From Haemophilus influenzae (GTDB lineage Bacteria > Pseudomonadota > Gammaproteobacteria > Enterobacterales > Pasteurellaceae): DNA of 64,000 nucleotides. The notes under the pieces are model-generated. The model worked only from the letters and a program-made list of their open reading frames with translations, was not told the DNA's origin and searched no databases. Made by a program: the position numbers and the translations under genes. Below are positions 23,055-33,285 of the stretch, in pieces; the stretch's first letter is position 1; every line of letters starts with the position of its first letter. The DNA lies in NCBI GenBank assembly GCA_923172585.1, contig OV298644.1:1009427-1073426 (forward strand), in the 5' to 3' direction.

Positions 23055-23870
23055 TGTTTTTGTACAAGCAGATATTTGTGATACTAAAGCGTTGTCTTAT
23101 ATTTCTTGCTAAAATACCAACCTGATGCTGTTATCCATCTTGCTGCTGAAAGTCATGTTTGATCGTTCTATAAATGCTTCTTCGGAGTTTATACAAACCA
23201 ATATTGTAGGCACTTACGGCGCCTAAGCAAATCGATCTAACTCTTGTTTAGATAATGCAAAAATCAAGATACCAACTATAATTGTTACAAATGCAAATTA
23301 TGAAGATTTATAGAGTTTTGAGATGAAGAAGTGAAGAGTTATAACAAGCCTGAATGTGGTTCAAAAGCTGGCAAGCGGCTCATTCGTATGTGCATTGGTA
23401 TAGAACATATGGGTTACCGACAATTATTACACATAGTTCAAATAATAATGGATCGCATCCAGTAATTAATACACTAGAATTAATTGCGTAGAAAAAACTT
23501 TGCCTATTTAATGGAAAATCTTTGCATAAAATTAGAGATGGTTGAATATTAGAAGTTAGATTGGATTATATAAATATCTAATGCAATATATAACGATATT
23601 GATAGAAAATAATATTGTGGAGAAATAAAATAACATCGAAATAATGAGTCCTATATGTTCTTAGCTGGAAGATATTTTTACTCTAATAAGATAAAATATA
23701 TTAATAAAATCAAGATTTAATATGATTTGTGCAAGTTATAGACCAGGCAACGATCATCGTTATGAACACTAGATAAACTAAAAATCAATCATAAACTTAG
23801 CTGGATACCTAGAAACTTTTGAATGTGAGAAAGAGAAAACGTAATTTGAGTAATTTCAACATCAAGAATG
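23055..23870 (+). pseudogene. rffG: dTDP-glucose 4,6-dehydratase, corrupted partial copy 2
   Basis: A second, separately damaged reading of the same family begins around ADICDTKAL near 23065. It continues with KYQPDAVIHLAAESHV, damaged only by small gaps (about 23112-23160), then INASSEFIQTNIVGTYG near 23175-23220. The [21 protein letters not shown] region follows near 23350-23430, a KTLPI-WKI stretch (KPLPIYGNG) near 23500, and a damaged VKDRPGHDRRYA near 23735. The first 60-70 codons are missing. It ends shortly before intact pepB. As with glnA, the lesions are not shared with the first copy. Confidence 0.75.
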
Positions 23871-23967
23871 TGTCAAAAAGTGAGTGAATAAGGTCAAATA
23901 ATTAACTATTAGAAATAAAGCTGGTATAGTCTCTAAATTTATTTTGTTTATACATGGGGGAATAAAT

Positions 23968-25272
23968 ATGCAAATTACACTTTCAAATACCTTAGCGAAT
24001 GATGCTTGGGGAAAAAATGCTATTTTGAGCTTTGACTCTAATAAAGCAACAATTCATTTAAAAAATAATGAAAAAATTGACCGCACTTTAGTTCAACAAG
24101 CTGCTCGTAAATTGCGTGGGCAGGGAATTAAAAATGTGGAATTAGTCGGTGAAGAATGGGATTTGGAATTTTGTTGGGCATTTTATCAAGGTTTTTATAC
24201 AGCAAAACAAGATTACGGGATTGAGTTTCCTCATTTGGATCATGATTTACAAGATGAATTATTAGCCCGTATTGAATGTGGCGATTTTGTGCGTGGGATT
24301 ATTAATGAGCCAGCACAAAGCCTAACACCAGTAAAATTAGCAGAACGTGCGGCTGAATTTATCTTAAACCAAGCTGATATTTATAATGAAAAAAGTGCGG
24401 TCAGTTTTAAGATTATTTCTGGTGAGGAACTTGAGCAACAAGGTTATCACGGAATTTGGACTGTGGGTAAAGGCTCTGCTAACTTGCCAGCTATGTTGCA
24501 ACTTGATTTCAATCCAACACAAGATCCGAATGCGCCAGTGTTAGCTTGTTTAGTTGGCAAGGGGATTACTTTTGACAGTGGTGGCTACAGTATCAAACCA
24601 AGTGATGGAATGAGCACAATGCGAACTGATATGGGCGGTGCTGCATTATTAACGGGGGCATTAGGTTTCGCAATCGCTCGTGGATTAAATCAACGCGTTA
24701 AACTGTATTTATGTTGCGCAGAGAATTTGATAAGCAATAATGCCTTTAAACTAGGCGATATTATTACTTATAAAAATGGCGTGACAGCAGAAGTGCTGAA
24801 TACGGATGCTGAAGGGCGTTTGGTGTTGGCTGATGGATTGATTGAAGCGGACAGCCAAAATCCAGATTTTATTATTGATTGTGCAACTTTAACTGGTGCA
24901 GCAAAAATGGCAGTAGGAAATGACTATCATTCGGTATTATCTATGGATGATGATCTCGTGAAGAATCTTTTCCAATCAGCAAAAGAAGAAAATGAACCTT
25001 TCTGGCGTTTACCATTTGAAGATTTTCATCGCTCACAAATTAATTCATCTTTTGCAGATATTGCTAATATTGGTTCTGTTCCAGTTGGAGCGGGAGCTAG
25101 TACAGCAACGGCATTTTTATCGTATTTTATAAAAAATTATCAGCAAAATTGGTTGCATATTGATTGTTCCGCGACTTATCGTAAATCTGGTAGTGATTTA
25201 TGGGCTGTTGGGGCGACAGGGATTGGTGTGCAAACTTTAGCAAATTTAATGTTATCAAAATCATTGAAGTAA
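23968..25272 (+). CDS. pepB: peptidase B (M17 leucyl aminopeptidase family)
   Basis: The 434-residue cytosolic metallo-aminopeptidase trims N-terminal residues from peptides. The two-metal site residues are in [20 protein letters not shown] (about 190-209) and the family signature [14 protein letters not shown] (about 273-286). The C-terminal half carries the M17 catalytic fold; the N-terminal domain is diverged. I take ATG 23968, not the upstream in-frame codon at 23944, because GGGGGA precedes it and [15 protein letters not shown] is the expected family start. It is the first clean gene after the corrupted block. ndk begins 7 bp after its stop, so the two are probably co-transcribed. Confidence 0.95.
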   Translation: MQITLSNTLANDAWGKNAILSFDSNKATIHLKNNEKIDRTLVQQAARKLRGQGIKNVELVGEEWDLEFCWAFYQGFYTAKQDYGIEFPHLDHDLQDELLARIECGDFVRGIINEPAQSLTPVKLAERAAEFILNQADIYNEKSAVSFKIISGEELEQQGYHGIWTVGKGSANLPAMLQLDFNPTQDPNAPVLACLVGKGITFDSGGYSIKPSDGMSTMRTDMGGAALLTGALGFAIARGLNQRVKLYLCCAENLISNNAFKLGDIITYKNGVTAEVLNTDAEGRLVLADGLIEADSQNPDFIIDCATLTGAAKMAVGNDYHSVLSMDDDLVKNLFQSAKEENEPFWRLPFEDFHRSQINSSFADIANIGSVPVGAGASTATAFLSYFIKNYQQNWLHIDCSATYRKSGSDLWAVGATGIGVQTLANLMLSKSLK

Positions 25273-25278
25273 GGAGAT

Positions 25279-25704
25279 ATGATGACAGAAAGAACTTTTT
25301 CGATTATTAAACCTGATGCGGTAAAGCGTAATCTAATTGGAGCAATCTTAACTCGTTTTGAGCAAAATGGCTTTAAAATCATAGCCTCTAAAATGGTACG
25401 CCTAACTCGTGAGCAGGCTGAAGGCTTTTATGCAGAGCATCAAGGCAAAGAATTTTTTGCTCCTTTAGTTGAATATATGATGTCTTCGCCGATAGTGGTT
25501 TCTGTTCTTGAAAAAGAAAATGCAGTGAAAGATTACCGCACTTTGATTGGTACAACGAATCCAGAAACTGCAGAAGAAGGGACAATTCGTAAAGATTTTG
25601 CATTAAGTCAGCGTGAGAATTCGGTTCACGGATCAGATAGTATAGAAAATGCAAATCGTGAAATTGCTTATTTCTTTACTGATTGTGAAATTTTTGAGCG
25701 TTAA
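25279..25704 (+). CDS. ndk: nucleoside diphosphate kinase
   Basis: The enzyme of about 140 residues balances NTP and dNTP pools by moving phosphate from ATP through a histidine intermediate. Seen: [16 protein letters not shown] at the start, and the active-site signature with the catalytic His in [11 protein letters not shown] (about 115-125). Two adjacent ATGs (25279 and 25282) are possible. AAGGAG spacing fits the second slightly better and MTERTF is the usual family start. It follows pepB closely and is followed by an intrinsic terminator. Confidence 0.97.
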   Translation: MMTERTFSIIKPDAVKRNLIGAILTRFEQNGFKIIASKMVRLTREQAEGFYAEHQGKEFFAPLVEYMMSSPIVVSVLEKENAVKDYRTLIGTTNPETAEEGTIRKDFALSQRENSVHGSDSIENANREIAYFFTDCEIFER

Positions 25705-25712
25705 TTGATAGC

Positions 25713-25744
25713 AAAAAGCACCTAAAAGTTTTAGGTGCTTTTAA
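25713..25744 (+). terminator. intrinsic terminator after ndk
   Basis: AAAAGCACCTAAAA and TTTTAGGTGCTTTT form a perfect hairpin with a 1-base centre and T run, 9 bases after the ndk stop. The symmetric A/T flanks allow it to work in both directions, also for obgE on the other strand. Confidence 0.88.
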
Positions 25745-25804
25745 AGTTTTAATGCTTACAAAATTAGACTTTCTTAAGGTTTATAGATGAACTCAATTCC
25801 TTCA

Positions 25805-26974
<1,170 letters not shown>

Positions 26975-27895
26975 TTAATGAGTTTTATGCGGTAATAATT
27001 TATGTCCAATCGCGGATAAAATTGCTCCGCATACTACAACAAATGCGCCAATATAGCTAATATTATTCAATTCCGGTGCCGCAAAATCTGCTGGGCTAAA
27101 ATAATGGGCTATATGGGAAAATAGGATTGTGAAAAGAGGTACAAGTGTGATAACAACACTGACTTTTGATACATCCCAACGATTAAGTGCTTCCGCATAA
27201 GAGCCGTATCCAATTAAGGTATTTAAACAGCAGTAAATAAAACAAATCAGAGCTAAAGGTGTGAGTTCTTGTACTTGCGAGAATTCAGCCATCGGCATAA
27301 AGGCTATGGCACAACCTAAATACATCATTAGCAAGATTTGTTGTGAATTAAATTTACGTAACATTAATTTTTGCGCCATTCCATAAGCGACCCAAATAAG
27401 AGCACCCCCTACACCTAAAATGACACCTGTTGAATACTGATTTAGTCCAGCAAATGCATCAAAACGATCATTAAAGAATAAGCCTAAACCAATTAATAAT
27501 AAGAAAAGTCCGATCTTTTGGTGCAACCCTAATTTTTCTTTGAAAATCAGTACACCACAGATGAGCATTCCAAAAGAGGATAAATGAATAAAAATTTGTG
27601 CAACTGACGGTTCAATGTAATTCAGCGAGCTACTAAATAATAGAAAATTGCTGGTAAGACCAATTACTCCAATAAGCATAATCCACGCATATTGGCGAAC
27701 TTTCATTAATTCAGGTAATTGTTTTTTATAAGCAAGTAAAGCCAATAATGAAACTGCAGCAATAATGAAACGATACCATACGATAGTTTGCGCATTCATT
27801 ACAGACAAAACTTGTTTCAAGGCAATAGGCAATGACCCCCAAGCCATAGCGGTAATAAGCGCAAAGGTAAAGCCTAATAAAGGTTGTTGTTTCAT
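26975..27895 (-). CDS. EamA/DMT-family inner-membrane transporter
   Basis: The 306-residue protein has ten predicted membrane segments in two repeats, the EamA (DUF6) pattern of drug/metabolite transporters. Seen: an N-terminal GFTFALITAMAWGSLPIALK and a matching second-repeat start near residue 160 (GGALIWVAYGMAQKLML). The substrate is unknown; family members export amino acids, metabolites or drugs. It sits between rpmA and obgE, 28 bp before obgE, the position of E. coli yhbE. A hairpin between rpmA and this gene may lower its expression relative to the ribosomal genes. Confidence 0.88.
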   Translation of the reverse strand: MKQQPLLGFTFALITAMAWGSLPIALKQVLSVMNAQTIVWYRFIIAAVSLLALLAYKKQLPELMKVRQYAWIMLIGVIGLTSNFLLFSSSLNYIEPSVAQIFIHLSSFGMLICGVLIFKEKLGLHQKIGLFLLLIGLGLFFNDRFDAFAGLNQYSTGVILGVGGALIWVAYGMAQKLMLRKFNSQQILLMMYLGCAIAFMPMAEFSQVQELTPLALICFIYCCLNTLIGYGSYAEALNRWDVSKVSVVITLVPLFTILFSHIAHYFSPADFAAPELNNISYIGAFVVVCGAILSAIGHKLLPHKTH

Positions 27896-27928
27896 TGTTT
27901 GCTCGCTTATGTGAAATTAAAAAAGACA

Positions 27929-27956
27929 AAACGCCCCACAAAATTGTAGGGCGTTT
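27929..27956 (-). terminator. terminator or attenuator after rpmA
   Basis: On the minus strand AAACGCCC-TACAATTTTGTG-GGGCGTTT is followed by TTGTCTTTTTT. It lies 20 bases past the rpmA stop and before the EamA gene, so it likely ends most rplU-rpmA transcripts with partial read-through. Confidence 0.82.
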
Positions 27957-27975
27957 CAATGGAATAGATTTTAAA

Positions 27976-28233
27976 TTATTCAGTAACAATACTTACGTAT
28001 TTACGGCTTTTCTCGCCTTTTACTTCAAATTTAACTTTACCATCTGCAGTTGCGAATAAGGTGTGATCTCTTCCCATTCCTACGTTGTTACCTGCGTGGA
28101 ATTTAGTACCACGTTGGCGAACAATAATGCTACCTGCTAATACAGATTCGCCACCGAAACGTTTAACACCAAGGCGTTTAGCTTCAGAATCGCGACCGTT
28201 ACGAGTTGAACCACCAGCTTTTTTAGTTGCCAT
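27976..28233 (-). CDS. rpmA: 50S ribosomal protein L27
   Basis: The 85-residue protein starts [20 protein letters not shown], the standard bacterial L27 N terminus that reaches toward the peptidyl-transferase centre. The core [21 protein letters not shown] (about 23-43) and the [14 protein letters not shown]-like stretch (here [14 protein letters not shown]) are conserved. It is 20 bp after rplU with a clear ribosome site (GAGAGCAAG), so the two form an operon. Confidence 0.98.
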
Positions 28234-28253
28234 CTACTTGCTCTCCTCTGAAA

Positions 28254-28565
28254 TTATGCTTGAATCCCAGTGATTTTCACTTCTGTGAACCACTGACGAT
28301 GACCTTGTTGTTTACGGCTGTGTTTGCGACGACGGAATTTAACGATTTTAACTTTCTCGCCACGACCTTGTGCAACTACTTCAGCCACTACTTTTGCACC
28401 AGCAACTACTGGCGCACCAATTTTAACATCTTCACCATTAACGACCATCAACACAGAATCGAACTCAACTGTTGCGCCAGTTGCAAGTTCAAGTTTTTCT
28501 AAACGAACAACTTGACCTTCGCTCACACGGTGTTGTTTACCGCCACTTTGGAAAACTGCGTACAT
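28254..28565 (-). CDS. rplU: 50S ribosomal protein L21
   Basis: The 103-residue protein begins [21 protein letters not shown], the L21 signature. The C-terminal [21 protein letters not shown] segment (about 71-91) is the rRNA-binding loop. It is the first gene of the minus-strand rplU-rpmA unit and faces ispB across about 210 bp, which must carry both divergent promoters. Confidence 0.98.
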   Translation of the reverse strand: MYAVFQSGGKQHRVSEGQVVRLEKLELATGATVEFDSVLMVVNGEDVKIGAPVVAGAKVVAEVVAQGRGEKVKIVKFRRRKHSRKQQGHRQWFTEVKITGIQA

Positions 28566-28777
28566 AAATACTCCGCTTAATTGTGTTTTCCTGCTTTTTA
28601 GCAGTCCACACTTAAAAATTCATATAAATAGGTCGCAAATTCTACGGAAAAATCCTACCTATGGCAAGAATTTATTTATAATAAAATAAAAAAATTCCCT
28701 TCATTTGCGGATTGATTTCAGAAAGTCTGAAAATTCGGGTAAAATGCACCGCACTTTTGACTGATAAATGATGAAAA

Positions 28778-29767
28778 ATGAAGAAACAAGATCTTATGAG
28801 CATAGACGAGATCCAGAAACTTGCAGATCCTGATATGCAAAAAGTTAATCAAAATATTCTTGCTCAGCTTAATTCAGATGTACCGCTAATAGGACAGTTA
28901 GGTTTTTATATTGTTCAAGGTGGTGGTAAGCGGATCCGCCCGTTGATCGCAGTTCTCGCAGCACGATCTTTAGGGTTTGAAGGATCTAATTCAATTACTT
29001 GTGCTACTTTTGTTGAATTTATTCATACTGCTTCTTTGTTACACGATGATGTCGTAGATGAATCTGATATGCGTCGTGGGCGTGCTACGGCGAATGCTGA
29101 ATTTGGCAATGCGGCGAGTGTGTTGGTAGGCGATTTTATTTATACGCGTGCATTTCAATTAGTTGCACAGTTAGAATCATTAAAAATTTTAAGTATTATG
29201 GCTGATGCGACTAATGTTTTAGCGGAAGGCGAAGTTCAGCAGTTAATGAATGTTAATGATCCTGAAACGAGCGAAGCTAATTATATGCGTGTAATTTATA
29301 GCAAAACTGCCCGTTTGTTTGAAGTGGCTGGTCAGGCTGCGGCAATTGTCGCCGGTGGAACAGAAGCTCAAGAAAAGGCTTTACAAGATTATGGGCGTTA
29401 TCTTGGCACTGCATTTCAGCTCGTGGATGATGTATTGGATTATAGTGCAAATGCGCAAGCTCTAGGCAAAAATGTAGGCGATGATTTAGCTGAAGGAAAA
29501 CCAACCCTTCCTCTACTACACGCTATGCGTCATGGAAATGCTCAACAGGCGGCTTTAATTCGAGAAGCGATTGAGCAAGGTGGTAAACGTGAAGCAATTG
29601 ATGAAGTATTAGCTATTATGACTGAGCATAAGTCTTTAGATTATGCAATGAATCGTGCAAAAGAAGAGGCTCAAAAAGCAGTGGATGCAATCGAAATTTT
29701 GCCAGAAAGTGAATATAAACAAGCGTTGATTTCATTGGCATATTTGTCTGTAGATAGAAATTATTAG
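28778..29767 (+). CDS. ispB: octaprenyl diphosphate synthase
   Basis: The 329-residue trans-prenyltransferase builds the polyprenyl side chain of ubiquinone and menaquinone. The two Asp-rich motifs are LLHDDVVDESDMRRGR (first motif DDVVD, about 88-92) and FQLVDDVLDYS (second motif DDVLD, about 215-219). GGGKRIRP near 49-56 binds the diphosphate. It is divergent from rplU, the same arrangement as ispB/rplU in E. coli. The ATG at 28778 gives a short N-terminal extension; an in-frame ATG at 28796 is an alternative. Confidence 0.95.
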   Translation: MKKQDLMSIDEIQKLADPDMQKVNQNILAQLNSDVPLIGQLGFYIVQGGGKRIRPLIAVLAARSLGFEGSNSITCATFVEFIHTASLLHDDVVDESDMRRGRATANAEFGNAASVLVGDFIYTRAFQLVAQLESLKILSIMADATNVLAEGEVQQLMNVNDPETSEANYMRVIYSKTARLFEVAGQAAAIVAGGTEAQEKALQDYGRYLGTAFQLVDDVLDYSANAQALGKNVGDDLAEGKPTLPLLHAMRHGNAQQAALIREAIEQGGKREAIDEVLAIMTEHKSLDYAMNRAKEEAQKAVDAIEILPESEYKQALISLAYLSVDRNY

Positions 29768-29817
29768 TCCATAATTTAGCTTATATACTTGATACCCATT
29801 AATTTTAATTAAACTTT

Positions 29818-30555
29818 ATGAATACAGAACTTCAACCTAAACTAGAAAAAAGTGCGGTCAATTTTCAAGCTAAACCGCGAAAACAAAAAATCCGTAAGGA
29901 TCCTAACGCACCTTTTATTCGTGAAAAACTTGAGTTGCCAGATGGACACAATAAGCTCCTTTTGCATTCTTGTTGTGCGCCTTGCTCTGGCGAAGTGATG
30001 GAAGCAATTCTTGCATCAGGCATTGAATTTACAATTTATTTTTATAATCCAAACATTCATCCACTCAAAGAATATTTGATTCGTAAAGAAGAAAATATCC
30101 GTTTTGCAAAAAAATTTGGTATTCCATTTATTGATGCTGATTACGATCGTCAAAATTGGTTTGATCGTGCTAAGGGTATGGAATGGGAGCCTGAGAGAGG
30201 TATTCGCTGCACAATGTGTTTTGATATGCGTTTTGAAAAAGCTGCTGAATATGCTCATAAACATGGTTTCCCTGTATTTACTAGTTGCCTAGGTATTTCT
30301 CGCTGGAAGGATATGAATCAAATCAATGGCTGTGGGTATCGCGCTGCGGAAAAATATGATGATGTTATTTATTGGGATTATAACTGGCGAAAGGAAGGTG
30401 GTTCACAGCGTATGATTGAGATTAGTAAGCGTGAGCGGTTTTATCAACAGGAATATTGCGGTTGTGTGTATTCTTTACGTGATAGTAATAAATGGCGAGA
30501 AGAGACGGGTCGTCAAAAAATTGAAATCGGAAAATTGTATTATAGTGCTGATTAA
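29818..30555 (+). CDS. queH: epoxyqueuosine reductase QueH
   Basis: The 245-residue protein is of the QueH (DUF208) family, a B12-independent enzyme that reduces epoxyqueuosine in tRNA to queuosine. Cysteine clusters expected for the Fe-S and metal site are visible: [11 protein letters not shown] (about 51-61), CTMCFDMR (about 131-138) and, later, [11 protein letters not shown] with a QEYCGCVYS near the C terminus. It follows ispB by 50 bp and may share its transcript. Together with yhhQ and its preQ1 riboswitch it suggests this organism imports a deazaguanine and completes queuosine itself. Confidence 0.92.
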   Translation: MNTELQPKLEKSAVNFQAKPRKQKIRKDPNAPFIREKLELPDGHNKLLLHSCCAPCSGEVMEAILASGIEFTIYFYNPNIHPLKEYLIRKEENIRFAKKFGIPFIDADYDRQNWFDRAKGMEWEPERGIRCTMCFDMRFEKAAEYAHKHGFPVFTSCLGISRWKDMNQINGCGYRAAEKYDDVIYWDYNWRKEGGSQRMIEISKRERFYQQEYCGCVYSLRDSNKWREETGRQKIEIGKLYYSAD

Positions 30556-30567
30556 AAATAGAAAAAT

Positions 30568-30607
30568 AAAGGTGTTGTTTCACAGAATTTGCTGAACAGC
30601 ACCTTTT
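30568..30607. terminator. terminator between convergent queH and symporter genes
   Basis: AAAGGTGTTGT and ACAGCACCTTTT pair with one G-U pair around a loop and end in a T-rich tract. It lies 13 bases after the queH stop and just past the end of the symporter gene on the other strand. Confidence 0.7.
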
Positions 30608-30613
30608 ATTTCA

Positions 30614-31984
30614 CTATTTTATCACTTCATCTTGATCATAATGATTAATTTTTAAACGTTGAAAATAATCTTTTGTTTCTTCAATGATCACTTTTCGCAA
30701 TCCAATAAGCGCGATAAGATTTGGGAAAGCCATCAAACCATTTACAATATCGGCGATAATCCATATTAAATTTAAGTGTAAGAATGCCCCTAAACCAACC
30801 AACATAATATAAGCTAGACGATATAGTTTTACGCCATGAATACCGACGAGATAAACAAAGCAACGTTCCCCGTAGTAACACCAACCTAAAATAGTAGTGA
30901 ATGCAAAAAATAATAAACCAACTGTTACAATCGTTGCACCAATTGATGTGCCTAAACCTTGTGCAAAGGCATAGTTTGTGACGGTAGCACCCGCTAATTC
31001 AGGATTGTTCCACGCTCCCGTTAATACCAATACAATACCTGTCATTGTACAGACGATGATGGTATCTAAGAATGTACCTGTCATGGAAATTAAGCCTTGT
31101 CGAACAGGTTCACGAGTTTGTGCCGCTGCAGCTGCAATTGGTGCGCTTCCTAAACCAGATTCATTGGAGAAAATGCCGCGCGCAACGCCTGATTGAATCG
31201 CTTTCATCACAGTAAGCCCTACGGCACCGCCTAATGCTGCTTGTGGATCAAAAGCACTATCAATAATCAATAAAATCGCATCTGGTACTTTTTCTATATT
31301 TAAAAGGATAATAACCAGTGAAGTCGTGACGTATAAAATCGCCATAAACGGCACAATTACCGATGATGCGGTTGCAATACGTTTTACACCGCCAAGAATA
31401 ATTAAGCCGACTAAAAGCGTCACAATAATTGCAGTAACTAAAACTGGAATATTAAAAGTATCTTGCATTGCATGGGTAATCGCATTGACCTGTGGGAATG
31501 TGCCGATCCCGAAAAAGGCCACCATCACACCAAATAATGCAAATAATTTTGCTAACCATTTGATACCTAGTCCACGTTCAATGTAATACATCGGGCCGCC
31601 AGCCATAAAGCCATTTTTATCGCGAACACGGTATTTAACCGCGAGTAAACATTCAGCATATTTTGTTGCCATTCCTAACAAAGCAACCAGCCACATCCAA
31701 AAAATAGCCCCTGGCCCACCTGCTTGTACCGCAGTTGCTACGCCCACAATATTACCCGTTCCAATTGTTGCAGCTAATGCAGTACAAAGTGCGGCAAAAG
31801 AGGAAACGTCCCCTTTTCCACCTTTATCTTTTTTGAACAAATAACCTAGTGCGCGCGGTAAGTAGCGAATTTGAATAAAGCCTAAGCGTAACGTTAAATA
31901 GAGCCCCGTGCCCGATAAGAGTATGAGTAGCGGTGCGCCCCAAATAAAGCTATCAATAGCTGAAAGAATTGACTCAATTGTCAT
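30614..31984 (-). CDS. sodium:alanine/glycine symporter (AGCS family)
   Basis: The 456-residue membrane protein with about 11 helices matches the AGCS family of Na+-coupled alanine/glycine importers. Signatures seen: ALAATIGTGNIVGVATAV (about 69-86), the sodium and substrate region; FMAGGPMYYIERGLG (about 126-140); and SGVARGIFSNESGLGSAPIAA (about 265-285). A tandem glycine riboswitch on its leader points to glycine as the sensed and probably transported substrate. Such riboswitches are known before these transporters, where they can act as off-switches. Purine synthesis (purD uses glycine) and glyA lie a few kb away, which fits but does not prove shared physiology. Confidence 0.93.
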   Translation of the reverse strand: MTIESILSAIDSFIWGAPLLILLSGTGLYLTLRLGFIQIRYLPRALGYLFKKDKGGKGDVSSFAALCTALAATIGTGNIVGVATAVQAGGPGAIFWMWLVALLGMATKYAECLLAVKYRVRDKNGFMAGGPMYYIERGLGIKWLAKLFALFGVMVAFFGIGTFPQVNAITHAMQDTFNIPVLVTAIIVTLLVGLIILGGVKRIATASSVIVPFMAILYVTTSLVIILLNIEKVPDAILLIIDSAFDPQAALGGAVGLTVMKAIQSGVARGIFSNESGLGSAPIAAAAAQTREPVRQGLISMTGTFLDTIIVCTMTGIVLVLTGAWNNPELAGATVTNYAFAQGLGTSIGATIVTVGLLFFAFTTILGWCYYGERCFVYLVGIHGVKLYRLAYIMLVGLGAFLHLNLIWIIADIVNGLMAFPNLIALIGLRKVIIEETKDYFQRLKINHYDQDEVIK

Positions 31985-32099
31985 TGTGATTCCTCGTCGT
32001 TTAAATCAAAAATAAACACGACAAGAAGACGAAAAGATACAATGGAAAAGAAAGTGCGGTAAAAAAATGAATAATTTCCACACTTACAATAGATTGTCT

Positions 32100-32300
32100 T
32101 TTGCCCCTGTCCTTTTGCCTGAGCGTTTGAAAAACGATTGAAAAATTAACCGCTCTTTTGCGCCTTCGGCGTCCATTTCTAAAATGGATCTCTCCAAGGG
32201 TTCGTCCAGTAACAGTCCCTGCCATCGCACCTGAAAGATTTTACATCGTCGGTGTGGGGTCAATTCCCCGCTCTCCAGCTACCTTCATCCGAACTCACTT
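32100..32300 (-). promoter_or_regulatory. tandem glycine riboswitch before the AGCS symporter
   Basis: Read on the minus strand, two glycine aptamers follow each other. The first (about 32282-32214) has CTGGAGAG, CACCGACG and CTTTCAGGTGCGATGGCAGG followed by GAC. The second (about 32200-32103) has TTGGAGAGATCC, ACGCCGAAGGCG, GCTCAGGCAAAAGGACAGGG. The GGAGAG / CCGAAGG / CAGGCAAAAGGACAG elements are the family hallmark, and the short linker is typical of the cooperative two-aptamer form. It ends about 115 bp before the symporter start. The leader between carries a USS (32052), so the expression platform is not obvious to me. Confidence 0.93.
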
Positions 32301-32383
32301 TCCATTAGATACTGAAAAGTGTGCGAATTCTAACAAAACAGGAAATGAATTTCAAAAAGGAATTTTTCTGTAGAAAAATCACT

Positions 32384-33094
32384 TTATTCAATATCTCCAC
32401 AAAAACGATAACCTTCTCCATGTATAGTCATAATGATATTTGGAGTATTTGGATGATCTTCAAAATGTTTTCTGATACGTCGAATTGTGACATCTACGGT
32501 ACGATCCTGAGGTTTTAACTCTCGTCCCGTCATTTTTTTCAGCAATTCTTCGCGCGTTTGCAATTTTCCTGGATTTTCACAGAAATGTAACATTGCACGA
32601 AATTCACTGCGAGGAAGTTTGAATTCTTGTCCTTCTGGTGTAATTAAACTGTGGCTATTTAGGTCTAATTTCCAACCATTAAAACGATAGAATTCTCGAC
32701 CAAATGTATTTTCTTTTTCTTGATGCGACATTGTGCGATGCAATAGATTACGTGCACGGATAGTCAGTTCTCTAGGGTTAAAAGGTTTGGTTAAATAATC
32801 GTCGGCACCAATTTCCAGACCTAAAATTTTATCCACTTCATTATCTCGACCAGTTAAAAAAATAAGAGGTAAGCTTAATTCTTCACGGAGTTCTCTTGCC
32901 AATAATAAGCCGTTTTTACCTGGTAAATTAATATCCATCACAACCAAATTAATATTATGATTTGCCAATATATGATGCATTTCAACACCATTTTCTGCTT
33001 CAAAAACATCATATCCTTCCGCTTCAAAAATCCCTTTAAGCGTATTTCGAGTGACGATTTCATCTTCAACAACGAGAATTTTTGGAGTAGTCAT
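32384..33094 (-). CDS. arcA: aerobic respiration response regulator ArcA
   Basis: The 236-residue OmpR-type regulator works with the ArcB sensor kinase in redox-controlled gene regulation. The receiver domain has the acidic pocket EDE at 10-12, phospho-acceptor Asp 54 in VVMDINLPG, and the [11 protein letters not shown] Lys switch near 102. The C-terminal winged helix ends [15 protein letters not shown] and [13 protein letters not shown]. Length and tail match ArcA rather than other family members. It is divergent from dsbD, with a CRP-like dyad between them. Confidence 0.95.
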   Translation of the reverse strand: MTTPKILVVEDEIVTRNTLKGIFEAEGYDVFEAENGVEMHHILANHNINLVVMDINLPGKNGLLLARELREELSLPLIFLTGRDNEVDKILGLEIGADDYLTKPFNPRELTIRARNLLHRTMSHQEKENTFGREFYRFNGWKLDLNSHSLITPEGQEFKLPRSEFRAMLHFCENPGKLQTREELLKKMTGRELKPQDRTVDVTIRRIRKHFEDHPNTPNIIMTIHGEGYRFCGDIE

Positions 33095-33205
33095 TTTCCA
33101 TCCTTATACTTATTTTGGCGTATGCTATCAAAGCTATCATTCTATCTGTGCAACATTATTGTAACAATAAAAAAGTGCGGTAATTTTTTACTTGATTTTC
33201 CTTTT

Positions 33206-33221
33206 TGTGATCTAAATCATA
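33206..33221. promoter_or_regulatory. CRP-like site between arcA and dsbD
   Basis: TGTGA-TCTAAA-TCATA matches the CRP dyad TGTGA-N6-TCACA in 9 of 10 key bases. It is 65 bp before dsbD and 112 bp before arcA, so it could serve either gene. A FNR reading is less good. Confidence 0.45.
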
Positions 33222-33285
33222 GTTTTAGGTATTCAACTTTCTTTATGATAAAATTTCGAGCATCTATATTTTTATACTCAATTCT

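Noticed and set aside
13150-23950. Prophage, integrative element or genomic island
   Set aside because: No integrase, transposase, phage or toxin gene, no attachment repeats. The readable pieces are the genes normally found here, in the normal order.
23944-23967. Upstream in-frame start for pepB
   Set aside because: The 8 added residues lie at the corrupted edge and have no family similarity. ATG 23968 has a good ribosome site.
32052-32060. Promoter element in the symporter leader
   Set aside because: It is just an uptake 9-mer (AAGTGCGGT), which occurs throughout the window.
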